Origin: UBA9410 sp963933065
GTDB taxonomy: Bacteria > Actinomycetota > Acidimicrobiia > Acidimicrobiales > MedAcidi-G1
Direction: 5' to 3'
DNA: 64,000 nucleotides
Assembly: GCA_963933065.1 (NCBI GenBank)
Contig: CAWVUB010000001.1
Location: 4,131 to 68,130, forward strand
Under the pieces are notes generated by a model, which was given only the letters and a program-made list of their open reading frames with translations, searched no databases and was not told where the DNA came from. Made by a program: the position numbers and the translations under genes. Positions within the stretch are counted from its first letter, which is position 1, and the number at the start of each line of letters is the position of its first letter. This document shows positions 53,041 to 60,919 of this stretch, in pieces.

Positions 53041-53886
53041 TCAGCCGTGTCGTGTCATTACACCGGAGTCGAAGACCACCCGGTCGCTGACCCGAGTCTG
53101 GAACAGCACGGTGGCGTCTTCGGTCTCCCAGATATGAACATCAAGGACCTCACCGGGCATGACCGGTGACTTAAAACGCCCACTCATGCTGCCGAAGCGG
53201 CTCGGATCTGATCCACAGACGGCGTGTAGAAGTGCCCGCCCAGTGAATCCGTAGGTGCAAAGGCCGTGAAGGATTGGTCGGTCAAATCCGGCCGCTGAGG
53301 CGAACGTCGGATCGGAATGTAGTGGGTTTCTGTCGCCACTGAGTCGATAAATTAGGGCTTGATCGGCTCTAGTGGCGTATGAGACCACGTGATCAGCATC
53401 TCGGTTGGGTGCCGCCCAGTCGGTAGCGGGGCCGCGGTCGCCGCCCCAACCGCCTTCACCGCCGATAAACAGGCCTGAACTGGTGGACCACAACGGCTTG
53501 CCGTCAGGGTCAGCGACTTCGGTCTCGAGGTACACGAGAGCCGCTTTACCCTTGTCCCAAATTGGCCCAACTTTTCCGATGGCCATGCCGGTGCCCTCAG
53601 CGGGGATCTCTCGATAGCAAGTTATGGATTGTTCAGCATGGAGTAGGAAGACTGGGTTAAAACTGCCAAAGTCTGGGGTGCTACCTCCACCCATCACTAC
53701 GACCTGGGTGGGGAAGGTCCGTTGGGTAATCCCGTTGGAATTCTCGGTTGTGAACTCCAACTCAAAACCAGTGGGGTCGGCCACACCGGCTCCGATACCG
53801 AGGGCGTACAGCAGACTCTGCTTAGAGGTCCAGGAGATTTCAGTGGGCTGGCCGGTTGATCCGGTGGAATCTGGGTTTATTGGCAT
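53041..53886 (-). CDS. MaoC-like (R)-specific enoyl-CoA hydratase
   Basis: A double-hot-dog protein of 281 residues. The catalytic motif is in the second half, IYRLSGDRNPLHSDPTFA with Asp and His, followed by AGFDRPILHGLCTYG. The N-terminal half carries the substrate-binding hot-dog (VVVMGGGSTPDFGSFNP). Relatives hydrate trans-2-enoyl-CoA in fatty-acid or steroid breakdown. It is the first gene of a unit with the GH1-like gene. Confidence 0.9.
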   Translation of the reverse strand: MPINPDSTGSTGQPTEISWTSKQSLLYALGIGAGVADPTGFELEFTTENSNGITQRTFPTQVVVMGGGSTPDFGSFNPVFLLHAEQSITCYREIPAEGTGMAIGKVGPIWDKGKAALVYLETEVADPDGKPLWSTSSGLFIGGEGGWGGDRGPATDWAAPNRDADHVVSYATRADQALIYRLSGDRNPLHSDPTFASAAGFDRPILHGLCTYGFTGRALLHAVCGSDPSRFGSMSGRFKSPVMPGEVLDVHIWETEDATVLFQTRVSDRVVFDSGVMTRHG

Positions 53887-54131
53887 CGTGGCTCCCGTGG
53901 GCTCGTGATTTCGTCGACTCTGTGGTCGTTGGATGGGCCAATTATCTGACCCACCTCAACGTCAACGCTACGGTCAGTTTGTGGAGTATCCGAATTAGGG
54001 CTTGGTCCAGCGACAACGTTGTGGAGTCGACGACGGAGACGAGGTCCTGAGTCGCGTCGCGTCATCTACTTCTGGTGGACCGCACACTTCGAGTAGCCCA
54101 GCGCTGCACTCGTGAGGACATACGGATCAAT

Positions 54132-54148
54132 GTGTCCACAGTGGACAC
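54132..54148. promoter_or_regulatory. Perfect 17-base palindrome upstream of whiB
   Basis: GTGTCCAC at 54132-54139, a single A, and GTGGACAC at 54141-54148 are exact reverse complements. An 8+1+8 symmetric site is typical for a dimeric regulator. It lies about 350 bases before the whiB start and 246 bases before the MaoC start on the other strand. Confidence 0.5.
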
Positions 54149-54422
54149 CACGCGCCGTCTGACTCGGTTTGTTGAGTAGACAATTCTGCTGAACAGGGGG
54201 CAGGCCTGTATGACCGATGATTGAGAACTTAGCGATTGCGTGTTAATCGACTTTGTCGAACACCCTCGAATGGTTCGTTCTCGCCGTTGATCAGGTTGAG
54301 TTCGCGCCGTGGCGATCGTGTGCGAATTCAACAGGTGGCTTATCTGTAGGGATAAAATCATGATTTCTCTTGCAATTAGGGGAATGACAGTGGTGTAATT
54401 CCAATAGAGGAACTTCTTTGGA

Positions 54423-54478
54423 GGTTCTGGGGAACCAAAACCGGTTCCAGCGGCCGGATCGACCGGTCGATTAACCGG
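54423..54478 (+). promoter_or_regulatory. Structured leader in front of whiB
   Basis: Two nested elements precede the whiB start codon. GGTTC (54423-54427) pairs with GAACC (54432-54436) across a TGGG loop. CCGGTT (54441-54446) pairs with AACCGG (54473-54478), and inside it TCGACCGGTCGA (54459-54470) is itself a perfect palindrome. Such folding in a leader suggests control at RNA level or a regulator site. Confidence 0.4.
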
Positions 54479-54497
54479 TGAAAGGCGTAACAGCACG

Positions 54498-54782
54498 ATG
54501 GGAATGATCGCAAAACCTGATCTAGACACGGAATGGAAGGACTCGTCGAACTGTCTTGGCGTGGATCCTGACCTGTTTTTTCCTGAGCGCGGGGCCAGCA
54601 CTCGAGAGGCTAAAGAAGTGTGTCGGGGATGCATCGTGAGAGAGGACTGTCTGGAGTACGCGCTGTTGAACGGCGAGAAGTTTGGCATCTGGGGTGGAAT
54701 GAGTGAGCGAGAGCGTCGTCGAATCCGGCGACAGCGCGCCTTGGAACGTCAGGCTGTTGCCCGAACCGCTGAGGCTGTGTGA
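54498..54782 (+). CDS. WhiB family iron-sulfur transcription factor
   Basis: A 94-residue WhiB-like protein. [4Fe-4S] ligands Cys19, Cys42, Cys45 and Cys51 (CRGCIVREDC) and the turn GIWGGMSERERRR at 63-75, which is the sigma-factor contact and DNA-binding part. WhiB proteins occur only in actinobacteria and their phages. The long leader (see 54423) suggests tight control. A second whiB gene is at 55542 on the other strand, with tatA and a small gene between. Confidence 0.95.
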   Translation: MGMIAKPDLDTEWKDSSNCLGVDPDLFFPERGASTREAKEVCRGCIVREDCLEYALLNGEKFGIWGGMSERERRRIRRQRALERQAVARTAEAV

Positions 54783-54874
54783 GTGTCGTTCCTAGCAAAG
54801 ATTTGTTTTGCTAAGAAGTTCTTTGATGGATCGAGTGCTGTGCCCAGCGGTTGGACAGTGAGTAGAGTCCTGTT

Positions 54875-55063
54875 ATGAGCACTCTCGCATTCTTGGGAAC
54901 CCAGGAACTGATTATCGTTGCGGTCATTGCCTTGGTTCTGTTTGGTGGAAACCAGATTCCAAAGTTGGCTCGTAACCTTGGTAAGGCCCAAAAAGAACTC
55001 CAGAAGGGGCTGGCTGAGGGCCAAGCGGCAGTTGATGCTGAGCCTGATACGGACAGCAGTTAA
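54875..55063 (+). CDS. tatA: Twin-arginine translocase subunit TatA
   Basis: Small membrane protein of 62 residues. N-terminal span LGTQELIIVAVIALVLFGG, then the amphipathic helix with the hinge FGGNQIPKLARNLGKAQKEL and an acidic tail. The length and the FG hinge identify TatA/E. TatA oligomers form the transport pore for folded proteins. The partners TatB/TatC are not within this window. Confidence 0.93.
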   Translation: MSTLAFLGTQELIIVAVIALVLFGGNQIPKLARNLGKAQKELQKGLAEGQAAVDAEPDTDSS

Positions 55064-55135
55064 GCCCGAGCACTTTCTGATCGGTCTAATGTCGGCCACC
55101 CGGTGCCCCTAGGGCCACCGGTACACTTCCCGACC

Positions 55136-55414
55136 ATGAGCAGTCACCCCGACGATCTTCCTCCCCAGCCACCGGTCGGCGACTTAAAGGTCGTCTATCT
55201 TGGACCAGCCGCCCCTCACTGGGAGGTCCGGTCAAATTTTGGCGACCCGCGCTTAATCGAGTCTTTCCGCGACCGTGTGCAGGCTCGACTTATGTTGTTG
55301 CCGCCTCACGATCCCCAGTTCCGACGTAACCGGGAGCGAATTAACCGCGATGCTGAGCGCGAGAACGTGCTTATCTCCTGGGACCTCGGGTACGAAGAGG
55401 AAGACTCGGCCTGA
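55136..55414 (+). CDS. Hypothetical small soluble protein
   Basis: A 92-residue protein from ATG 55136 with a proline-rich start, then KVVYLGPAAPHWEV, a likely helix FRDRVQARLMLLPPHDPQF and a charged helix RRNRERINRDAERENV. No membrane segment or signal. I do not recognise the family. It follows tatA in the same direction. Confidence 0.65.
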   Translation: MSSHPDDLPPQPPVGDLKVVYLGPAAPHWEVRSNFGDPRLIESFRDRVQARLMLLPPHDPQFRRNRERINRDAERENVLISWDLGYEEEDSA

Positions 55415-55460
55415 TACGGCCCTAGATGCCTCCATGGGGGCAACTAGGTGCCGAAAACGA

Positions 55461-55495
55461 CATCAGCCCCAACGCTTGGTTCGTCGGGGCTGATG
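55461..55495. terminator. Perfect 10-bp hairpin between convergent genes
   Basis: CATCAGCCCC (55461-55470) and GGGGCTGATG (55486-55495) pair perfectly around a 15-base loop. It sits between the small plus-strand gene (stop 55414) and the minus-strand whiB gene (stop 55542). On the minus strand it is followed by TCGTTTTCGG, a short T run, so it is likely a terminator for the whiB transcript and may serve both. Confidence 0.75.
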
Positions 55496-55541
55496 CCGCA
55501 ATGAGGGGTGAGGAGGGAACTACCCCTCAGGACTTTCTTTT

Positions 55542-55880
55542 TTAGGCTGCCACTGCAATGAACCCGTTGTTTCGTGCTGCCGCCCGCCGAGAGCGCAAGA
55601 TTCTTCGCCGCTGGCGTTCGGAGCATCCACCCCAGACGCCGTGTTCGATTCGGTTGGCTAGTGCGTAGTTCAGGCATGGCTCAGTGATTTGGCAATCTGC
55701 ACAGATCTTCTTGGCGAGTTCAACTCCGACACCGTCGTGGGGGAAGAAGACGTTGGGGTTGCTGCCGGCGCACGCACCGAGCGACATCCATGTAGATGCT
55801 GACCCCTCTGAGTCAAAGGGGTTTTCTGCTTTGTGGAAATTTTTCGGATTGTGTGAAATTTCTAGAAGTTGGGTGTTCAT
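55542..55880 (-). CDS. Second WhiB family protein
   Basis: A 112-residue WhiB-like protein with cysteines 37, 60, 63 and 69 (CADCQITEPC) and the turn HGVWGGCSERQRRR; one extra cysteine (86) follows the turn. The C-terminal basic region RSRRAAARNN fits DNA contact. It is not the closest match to the first WhiB: the N-terminal extension is longer. The promoter region is shared divergently with nptA. Confidence 0.94.
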   Translation of the reverse strand: MNTQLLEISHNPKNFHKAENPFDSEGSASTWMSLGACAGSNPNVFFPHDGVGVELAKKICADCQITEPCLNYALANRIEHGVWGGCSERQRRRILRSRRAAARNNGFIAVAA

Positions 55881-56098
55881 GTCGATTTATCTCTCATTCC
55901 TTTGACTCGTTTCGCAGCCCGAGTCGGTGGCCGCTCCGCCCAGACGATCGCCCCGGACAACACAGTTCTCTCACATTGGACTTAAAACCTCCGTAAAGAG
56001 AGGTTTAAAGAAAGTTCGACAAGGTCTGTTGGGGCGTCGTAGTCAGGTAGCGGAACCTTCTGCCCGCAACCAGCTTGAAGTGTCTGGTGGGTGAGTCC

Positions 56099-56117
56099 GA
56101 ATCACTTAAAGTGATTC
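56099..56117. promoter_or_regulatory. Perfect 19-base palindrome upstream of nptA
   Basis: GAATCACTT (56099-56107), a central A, AAGTGATTC (56109-56117). The arms match exactly. It directly touches the PHO-box-like repeat on its 3' side. The symmetry suits a dimeric regulator or an autoregulatory site; with no following T run it is not a terminator. Confidence 0.6.
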
Positions 56118-56135
56118 GTTTACCTTTTGTTTACC
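56118..56135 (+). promoter_or_regulatory. PHO-box-like direct repeat
   Basis: GTTTACC at 56118 is repeated at 56129, exactly 11 bases apart. PhoP of Streptomyces and RegX3 of mycobacteria bind direct repeats of 11 bases with a GTTCACC-like core. The site lies about 110 bases before nptA, whose neighbours are phoU and a SenX3/RegX3-like pair, so phosphate control is a good guess. Confidence 0.6.
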
Positions 56136-56245
56136 TAACGGACAGGCAGAAGCAAGGTAAGAAATCTAAGTTACAACTGACCGAGTGGTCGGATGTCTCA
56201 GATTCCGGCCTTCTTAGCAAAAGCGATGGGCCGGCGTAATTGAAC

Positions 56246-57409
56246 ATGATTGAATCTGTGAGTGATTTGCCCTCCCTTAACCGGGTTGGTTCCTCTCAGA
56301 GAGAAATGCCCACTTTGGCTCGAGCTGCGCTCGTTGTGGCCCTGCTGTATCTGTTCCTTACCGGTGTCGAGTTACTCAGTGGTGGCTTCAAGACAATGGG
56401 CAAGGGTTTTGTCGACGGCCTTTTCGAAGGAGTCTCCAATCCATTGGCTGGCCTGTTCGTTGGCTTGTTGGCTACGGTGCTTGTGCAGTCGTCGTCAGTG
56501 TCGACGTCGGTGATCGTCGGCCTAGTTGCCTCGGGGGTTGTCGGCTCTAGCGAGGCTGTACCGATGGTCATGGGCGCCAATCTCGGTACGACGGTCACCA
56601 ACACACTCGCTTCGCTTGGTCACATGCGCCGCGACAACGAATTTCGTCGGGCGTTTGCTGCCGCGACTGTCCACGACCTCTTCAACATTCTCGCTGTCGC
56701 TGTATTTCTGCCGATCGAACTAGCCACTGGTTACCTATCAAAGACAGCCACTTGGATTACCGGGAAGGTGCTGGGGAGTTCTGGCGCGTCCTTTAAGAGC
56801 CCCTTAAAGACAGCAGTAAAGAAACCGGCTGGCATCGTCAAGGACCTTTTGTCGGATGTTGGTGCCCACGGCAACTGGAAGGGCGGGCTGATGATTGCCA
56901 TTGGCCTTGCTTTTATCTTCCTGGCGTTGGCTTTCATCACCCGAAACATGCGGCTCTTGGTCGCCGACCGGGTTGAGGCTGCAATAAACCGGGCACTAGG
57001 AGCTGGGTCAGGGATTGTTGCCATCATTTTGGGAACCATCATCACCATCTCGGTGCAGTCGTCTTCGATTACGACCTCTGTGCTCGTTCCTCTAGCTGCT
57101 TCTGGTGTATTGACGTTGGAAAACATTTATCCGGTGACCTTGGGGGCAAACGTGGGGACCACAGTCACTGCGCTGCTGGCGTCCTTGGCCACTGGCAACC
57201 CAGCGGCGGTCACTGTGGCCATCGTTCACACTCTCTTCAACATAAGTGGGATCCTAGTTTTCTATCCCTTGAAGGCTCTCCGTCGTATACCCGTCCGGCT
57301 GGCCACAGGACTGTCTTACCTGGCAGCGGAACGGCGCACTACTGCAGTTGCCTACGCGATAGGCATGTTTGTAGTGGTCCCCCTAGTCGGGGTGCTGCTT
57401 CTCCGATGA
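56246..57409 (+). CDS. Na+/phosphate cotransporter (NptA-like)
   Basis: Membrane protein of 387 residues with two inverted repeats of the PF02690 family. The two signature loops are visible: TVLVQSSSVSTSVIVGLVAS (about 72-91) and ITISVQSSSITTSVLVPLAA (about 268), each with the QSSS motif, and GANLGTTVTNTLAS and GANVGTTVTALLAS. It takes up phosphate with sodium. ATG 56246 is preferred to a TTG two codons upstream. The PHO-box-like site is upstream and phoU follows. Confidence 0.94.
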   Translation: MIESVSDLPSLNRVGSSQREMPTLARAALVVALLYLFLTGVELLSGGFKTMGKGFVDGLFEGVSNPLAGLFVGLLATVLVQSSSVSTSVIVGLVASGVVGSSEAVPMVMGANLGTTVTNTLASLGHMRRDNEFRRAFAAATVHDLFNILAVAVFLPIELATGYLSKTATWITGKVLGSSGASFKSPLKTAVKKPAGIVKDLLSDVGAHGNWKGGLMIAIGLAFIFLALAFITRNMRLLVADRVEAAINRALGAGSGIVAIILGTIITISVQSSSITTSVLVPLAASGVLTLENIYPVTLGANVGTTVTALLASLATGNPAAVTVAIVHTLFNISGILVFYPLKALRRIPVRLATGLSYLAAERRTTAVAYAIGMFVVVPLVGVLLLR

Positions 57410-57500
57410 TGCCGTTGACGATTACTCGCTGCCTTACCGCCCCCACTGCGCTCGTTGCTGCCGGTACTGTCTCTATGGTGAAGTTAGGAGTAGTTACGCC

Positions 57501-58169
57501 ATGGTCATGAGTTTTTTTCGCCGCAAGGATGACAGCGGCATAGATCACATTGAGGCGCAGGTGCAGCGCATGGTCACTGACGCTCGCCACACCTTCGACT
57601 TAGCCATGAACGCCATTACCGGTGGCTTAGTGTCTTCGGTAGCTGAAGAAGTAAGGCGCACTGACCGCCAGATCAACATCACCGAGATGGAAATTAGGCG
57701 AGAGCTTGTTGTGCATTTTTCAGTGCACGCCGGTGGAGACGCCACCGAAATGCTTGTGTTCATGAACATGGTTAAGGACCTTGAACGCATCGGCGACTAC
57801 AACAAGAACGTCTTTGACTTGGCTGAGGAAAGCGTGTCCTTCGCTGCAGCCGACGACCTCGAACGAATTCTTGGCTTCCGTGACGAAATCTCATCTCGGA
57901 TCGCCTTGATGGGCGAGATTCTTACGGCTCGTGACGAGGAGCGGGCCAGGGCTTATATCGCCCGGGGTGACGAACTCCGCCAAGAGTTCGACGCCTTAGT
58001 CGCCGAACTAGTTCACTCCACCGAGCCCGGCCTGCACGCTGTACCCCGCGCCCTGCTCTACCGCTTCTTAAAGCGGATCACTGCCCACAGTGTGAACGTG
58101 GTTACCGCCGTAGTCATGCCCGTTGACCGTCTCGATTACTTCGACGAACATGGCGATACCCGTATCTGA
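57501..58169 (+). CDS. phoU: PhoU family phosphate regulator
   Basis: A helical-bundle protein of 222 residues. The metal-binding motif appears as MNMVKDLERIGDYNKNVFDLA at about 91-111; only one such repeat is clear, as in the short PhoU forms. PhoU dampens phosphate uptake and the PhoR-like kinase. AGGAG at about 57485 precedes ATG 57501. Between nptA and surE, in the same direction as the kinase genes. Confidence 0.93.
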   Translation: MVMSFFRRKDDSGIDHIEAQVQRMVTDARHTFDLAMNAITGGLVSSVAEEVRRTDRQINITEMEIRRELVVHFSVHAGGDATEMLVFMNMVKDLERIGDYNKNVFDLAEESVSFAAADDLERILGFRDEISSRIALMGEILTARDEERARAYIARGDELRQEFDALVAELVHSTEPGLHAVPRALLYRFLKRITAHSVNVVTAVVMPVDRLDYFDEHGDTRI

Positions 58170-58243
58170 CCGAGGTTTAGCCCTTTTTGATACTGCGGTG
58201 ACCAAGCGGCCCAACTGGTGGCGTCAGCCCCTAGGGTCAAAGT

Positions 58244-59035
58244 GTGCGGATCTTAGTCACCAACGATGATGGAATCTCCTCGCCTGGTTTACACGCGCTT
58301 GCTGTCGCTGTAGCTGAAGAGGGTCACGAACCGGTAATCGCAGCGCCCTCGAGCGACTGGAGTGGGGCATCAGCCTGTCTTGGCCCCCTCGACGATCCTG
58401 ACCGCGTACGAGTCGAACGAGTGAATCTCGATGGTTTGCCGACTATTGGCTACGCCGTGGGAGCTCCACCGGCGCTGATCACCATGTTGGCTGACTTGGG
58501 CGGCTTTGGACCTCCCCCAGATTTAGTGGTGGCTGGCATCAACCGAGGCCTGAATACCGGACGTTCAACCTTGTTTTCAGGAACGATTGGGGCTATTTTG
58601 GCTGGTGAGCGATTCGGTCTTTCCGGTATGGCAGTGAGCGCTGACGTTCAGGTGACTGGGGCTCTAGGCGCTGATGGACCAGTCCATTGGGAAACCGCTG
58701 CTGCAGTGGCTAAGACAGTCCTACCGTGGTTAATCTCCGCCCCGAGCCGCACGTTGCTAAATCTGAACGTCCCTGACCTAGCCCTGACTGAGATTCAGGG
58801 CATTCGGTGGGCTGGCTTAGCCCCAGTGGGCGGAGTTCGGACGGTCATTACAGGAAATGACCCGACTGGTCTAAACCTCGACTTAGTGACCAATGATGAG
58901 CTCATGCCTGACAGCTCTGATACAGCGCTAGTGCGCTCTGGTTGGACGACGGTGACCCCGCTGGTGCCCACCAGCGCAGCCAAGATGTCCCTGCCCGTCG
59001 ACAAGTGGGAACGGGCGCTCGGGCTGGGAGACTGA
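58244..59035 (+). CDS. surE: 5'/3'-nucleotidase SurE
   Basis: Phosphatase of 263 residues for nucleotides and polyphosphate. Metal motif ILVTNDDGISSPGLHAL at about 3-19, serine in APSSDWSGAS, and VAGINRGLNTGRSTLFSGTI (about 102). It starts at GTG 58244. Its last codons overlap a small frame (59005-59142). Its place next to phosphate genes agrees with a role in phosphate release. Confidence 0.94.
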   Translation: MRILVTNDDGISSPGLHALAVAVAEEGHEPVIAAPSSDWSGASACLGPLDDPDRVRVERVNLDGLPTIGYAVGAPPALITMLADLGGFGPPPDLVVAGINRGLNTGRSTLFSGTIGAILAGERFGLSGMAVSADVQVTGALGADGPVHWETAAAVAKTVLPWLISAPSRTLLNLNVPDLALTEIQGIRWAGLAPVGGVRTVITGNDPTGLNLDLVTNDELMPDSSDTALVRSGWTTVTPLVPTSAAKMSLPVDKWERALGLGD

Positions 59036-59142
59036 CCCCGTGGGTATCGCCGGTCGTCGACGACGTACGGATCATTTCAGGCATCGCACTGCTTCTTCTG
59101 GTCAGCCACCAGGTAGCCGAGTGGCTTCTGAAATGGGCGTAA
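59005..59142 (+). CDS. Possible small membrane frame before the sensor kinase
   Basis: A 45-codon frame from GTG 59005 that is out of register with surE and with the kinase. It encodes a clear membrane helix, IISGIALLLLVSHQVAEWLL, near its end and stops at 59142, just after the kinase ATG (59133). SenX3-like kinases normally carry an N-terminal membrane helix; here that helix is found only in this other frame. Either a separate small protein, a frameshift in the sequence, or ribosomal frameshifting. Confidence 0.4.
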   Translation: MGTGARAGRLTPWVSPVVDDVRIISGIALLLLVSHQVAEWLLKWA

Positions 59143-60173
59143 CCACGTCGGGTCCTACAAGTGCTGAGGCCCTTGACATGTTGTCGACGGGGATCGTGCT
59201 GGCCGACAGGACCGGGCAGATGGTCCGCCGAAACGCAGCTGCTGATGCTCTAGTTGACTCGTGGGACGATGGGGTCGTGGGCCGACGAGTACTGGAGCGT
59301 CTCAGTGATGCGGTACGCCCCGGTGCCAGCGCAACCATCGAGCAGGTCCGTACCCCTGGGGTGCAGCCTCGGGTGTACGAGGTAACTGTCCGACCGGTAG
59401 GTACTGGGTCACCCATTGGTCAGATCACTAATGGGGCAGTGGCTCTGTTTGAAGACATTACGGAGAGGGTTCGAGTCGAGGCGGTCCGGCGAGACTTTGT
59501 AGCCAATGTAAGCCATGAGCTCAAAACGCCAGTGGGAGCAATCAGCCTTCTAGCAGAGGCGCTGGAGGGTGAACGAGATCCGGAAGTGGTGGAACGACTC
59601 ACTGGTCGTATTGGGAATGAGGCCCGACGTGTCTCCGGTCTGGTAGAGGATCTATTGGATCTGCGGTCTATTGAGGAGGGTGATGTTGGAGGGGCCACGA
59701 CTGTGGATTTGGTTGAGGTCGCTGCCGAAGTTCTCGAACGAGTTGAGCCGTTGGCCCAAAGGCGAGGCGTTTCTCTTAAGGCAGAACTACCTGCATCGGC
59801 CGAGGTCATCGGGATCCACACTCAGTTACTGAGTCTGTTACGGAACTTGGTAGAAAACGGCGTGAAGTACTCGGATACCGGCGGTTCAGTGCAACTTAAT
59901 ATTGCTAAAAACGGCAATGAGATAGTGGTGCGGGTAACCGACCGAGGAATGGGGATCCCTCAGCGCGACCACGACAGGGTCTTCGAGCGCTTTTACAGGG
60001 TGGACCGGGCGCGAACTCGAGACACTGGCGGTTCTGGTTTGGGCCTGTCGATTGTTCGCAATGTCGTGCAAGGGCACAGGGGCAACGTAGAACTGACGTC
60101 TCAGGAGGGTGAGGGGACGACGGTGACAGTGCGTCTGCCAATAGGGCTAGTGCCGCCAGAGGCGGACCATTGA
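59133..60173 (+). CDS. SenX3/PhoR-like sensor histidine kinase
   Basis: A kinase of about 346 residues. PAS-like sensor part at the start (STGIVLADRTGQMVRRNAAA), dimerisation domain with the phospho-acceptor His128 in NVSHELKTPVGAI, then the ATP boxes: N box LLRNLVENGVKYS, G1 DRGMGIP, F FERFYRVD and G2 GGSGLGLSIV. No membrane helix is in this frame; a GTG at 59040 would only add a basic segment. The response regulator gene overlaps its stop by TTGA. Probably senses phosphate with PhoU. Confidence 0.9.
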   Translation: MGVTTSGPTSAEALDMLSTGIVLADRTGQMVRRNAAADALVDSWDDGVVGRRVLERLSDAVRPGASATIEQVRTPGVQPRVYEVTVRPVGTGSPIGQITNGAVALFEDITERVRVEAVRRDFVANVSHELKTPVGAISLLAEALEGERDPEVVERLTGRIGNEARRVSGLVEDLLDLRSIEEGDVGGATTVDLVEVAAEVLERVEPLAQRRGVSLKAELPASAEVIGIHTQLLSLLRNLVENGVKYSDTGGSVQLNIAKNGNEIVVRVTDRGMGIPQRDHDRVFERFYRVDRARTRDTGGSGLGLSIVRNVVQGHRGNVELTSQEGEGTTVTVRLPIGLVPPEADH

Positions 60174-60919
60174 GCGCTGTTCGAGTCCTCGTTGTCGAAG
60201 ACGAGCCTTCATTTGCTGATGCCCTTCAGGTTGGATTGGCCCGTGAGGGTTTTGAGGTCAATGTGGTGCACGACGGAGCTGCAGCGCTTGAGGTCTTTGA
60301 CCAATGCCCTGTTGACTTGGTTTTGTTAGATCTGATGCTCCCCAAGTTGTCGGGCATTGACGTTTGTAGGGAGATCCGAACAAAGTCCACGGTGCCGATC
60401 ATCATGGTGACAGCGCGTAGCGAAGAGTTAGACACGGTCGTTGGTCTGGAGGTGGGAGCAGACGACTACGTGACCAAGCCCTACCGGTTACGTGAGTTGG
60501 TGGCACGGATGCGGGCCGTGTTACGTCGCGTCGATACGAAAGCGCCCCTGGCTGATCGTGGTGCTAATAGTCCTACGGGGATAGATGAGGCCGTGCCAAA
60601 CGCTGGCAGGGTGCAGGTGGGCGACGTCGTCGTCGACCGTGATCGTCACGAAGTCATCGTGGAAGGTGCTGTAGTGCCTATGCCGCTTCGAGAGTTTGAA
60701 CTACTGGCCTTTCTCATGGAAAACGCCGGCCGTGTACTTACTAGGGATGTACTTATCGACCGGATATGGGGCTACGACTACGTAGGTGATACCAAGACTC
60801 TTGATGTTCACGTTAAGCGGATTCGAACGCGTGTTGAGGAAGATCCCAAAAACCCAAACTTGATCGTCACCGTTCGAGGGGTTGGCTATAAGGCCGAACG
60901 TTTGACGCCTTCCCAATGA
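60170..60919 (+). CDS. OmpR-type response regulator (RegX3/PhoP-like)
   Basis: A 249-residue regulator with a complete receiver domain (acidic VVEDEPS at 8-14, phospho-Asp54 in LLDLMLP, Thr in VTARSE, Lys in VTKPYRLREL) and a winged-helix domain ending in TVRGVGYKAE. A longer, variable linker is between them. The TTG start overlaps the kinase stop, so the two are coupled. A likely target is the GTTTACC repeat at 56118. Confidence 0.95.
   Translation: MSAVRVLVVEDEPSFADALQVGLAREGFEVNVVHDGAAALEVFDQCPVDLVLLDLMLPKLSGIDVCREIRTKSTVPIIMVTARSEELDTVVGLEVGADDYVTKPYRLRELVARMRAVLRRVDTKAPLADRGANSPTGIDEAVPNAGRVQVGDVVVDRDRHEVIVEGAVVPMPLREFELLAFLMENAGRVLTRDVLIDRIWGYDYVGDTKTLDVHVKRIRTRVEEDPKNPNLIVTVRGVGYKAERLTPSQ

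Larger units (their letters stand above)
53887..54497. other. 611-base control region between maoC-like and whiB genes
   Basis: No gene recognised on either strand. It is divergent, so it must hold promoters for both neighbours. It contains the 17-base palindrome at 54132-54148, an AT-rich stretch at about 54340-54420 and a structured segment just before the whiB start (54423-54478). The minus-strand open frame 54062-54688 runs antisense through whiB and has no family character. Confidence 0.6.
55881..56245. other. 365-base divergent control region between whiB and nptA
   Basis: No gene is seen. It contains a hairpin AAACCTC/GAGGTTT (55985-55991, 56000-56006), the 19-base palindrome and the PHO-box-like repeat described separately, and runs of A and T that fit promoter character. 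Both flanking genes must take their promoters from here. Confidence 0.6.

Noticed and set aside
54062..54688. Minus-strand open frame of 208 codons across the whiB promoter and gene
   Set aside because: It is antisense to a clear whiB gene, is rich in Arg/Ser and shows no family motif; the region in front of whiB explains the open frame by chance.
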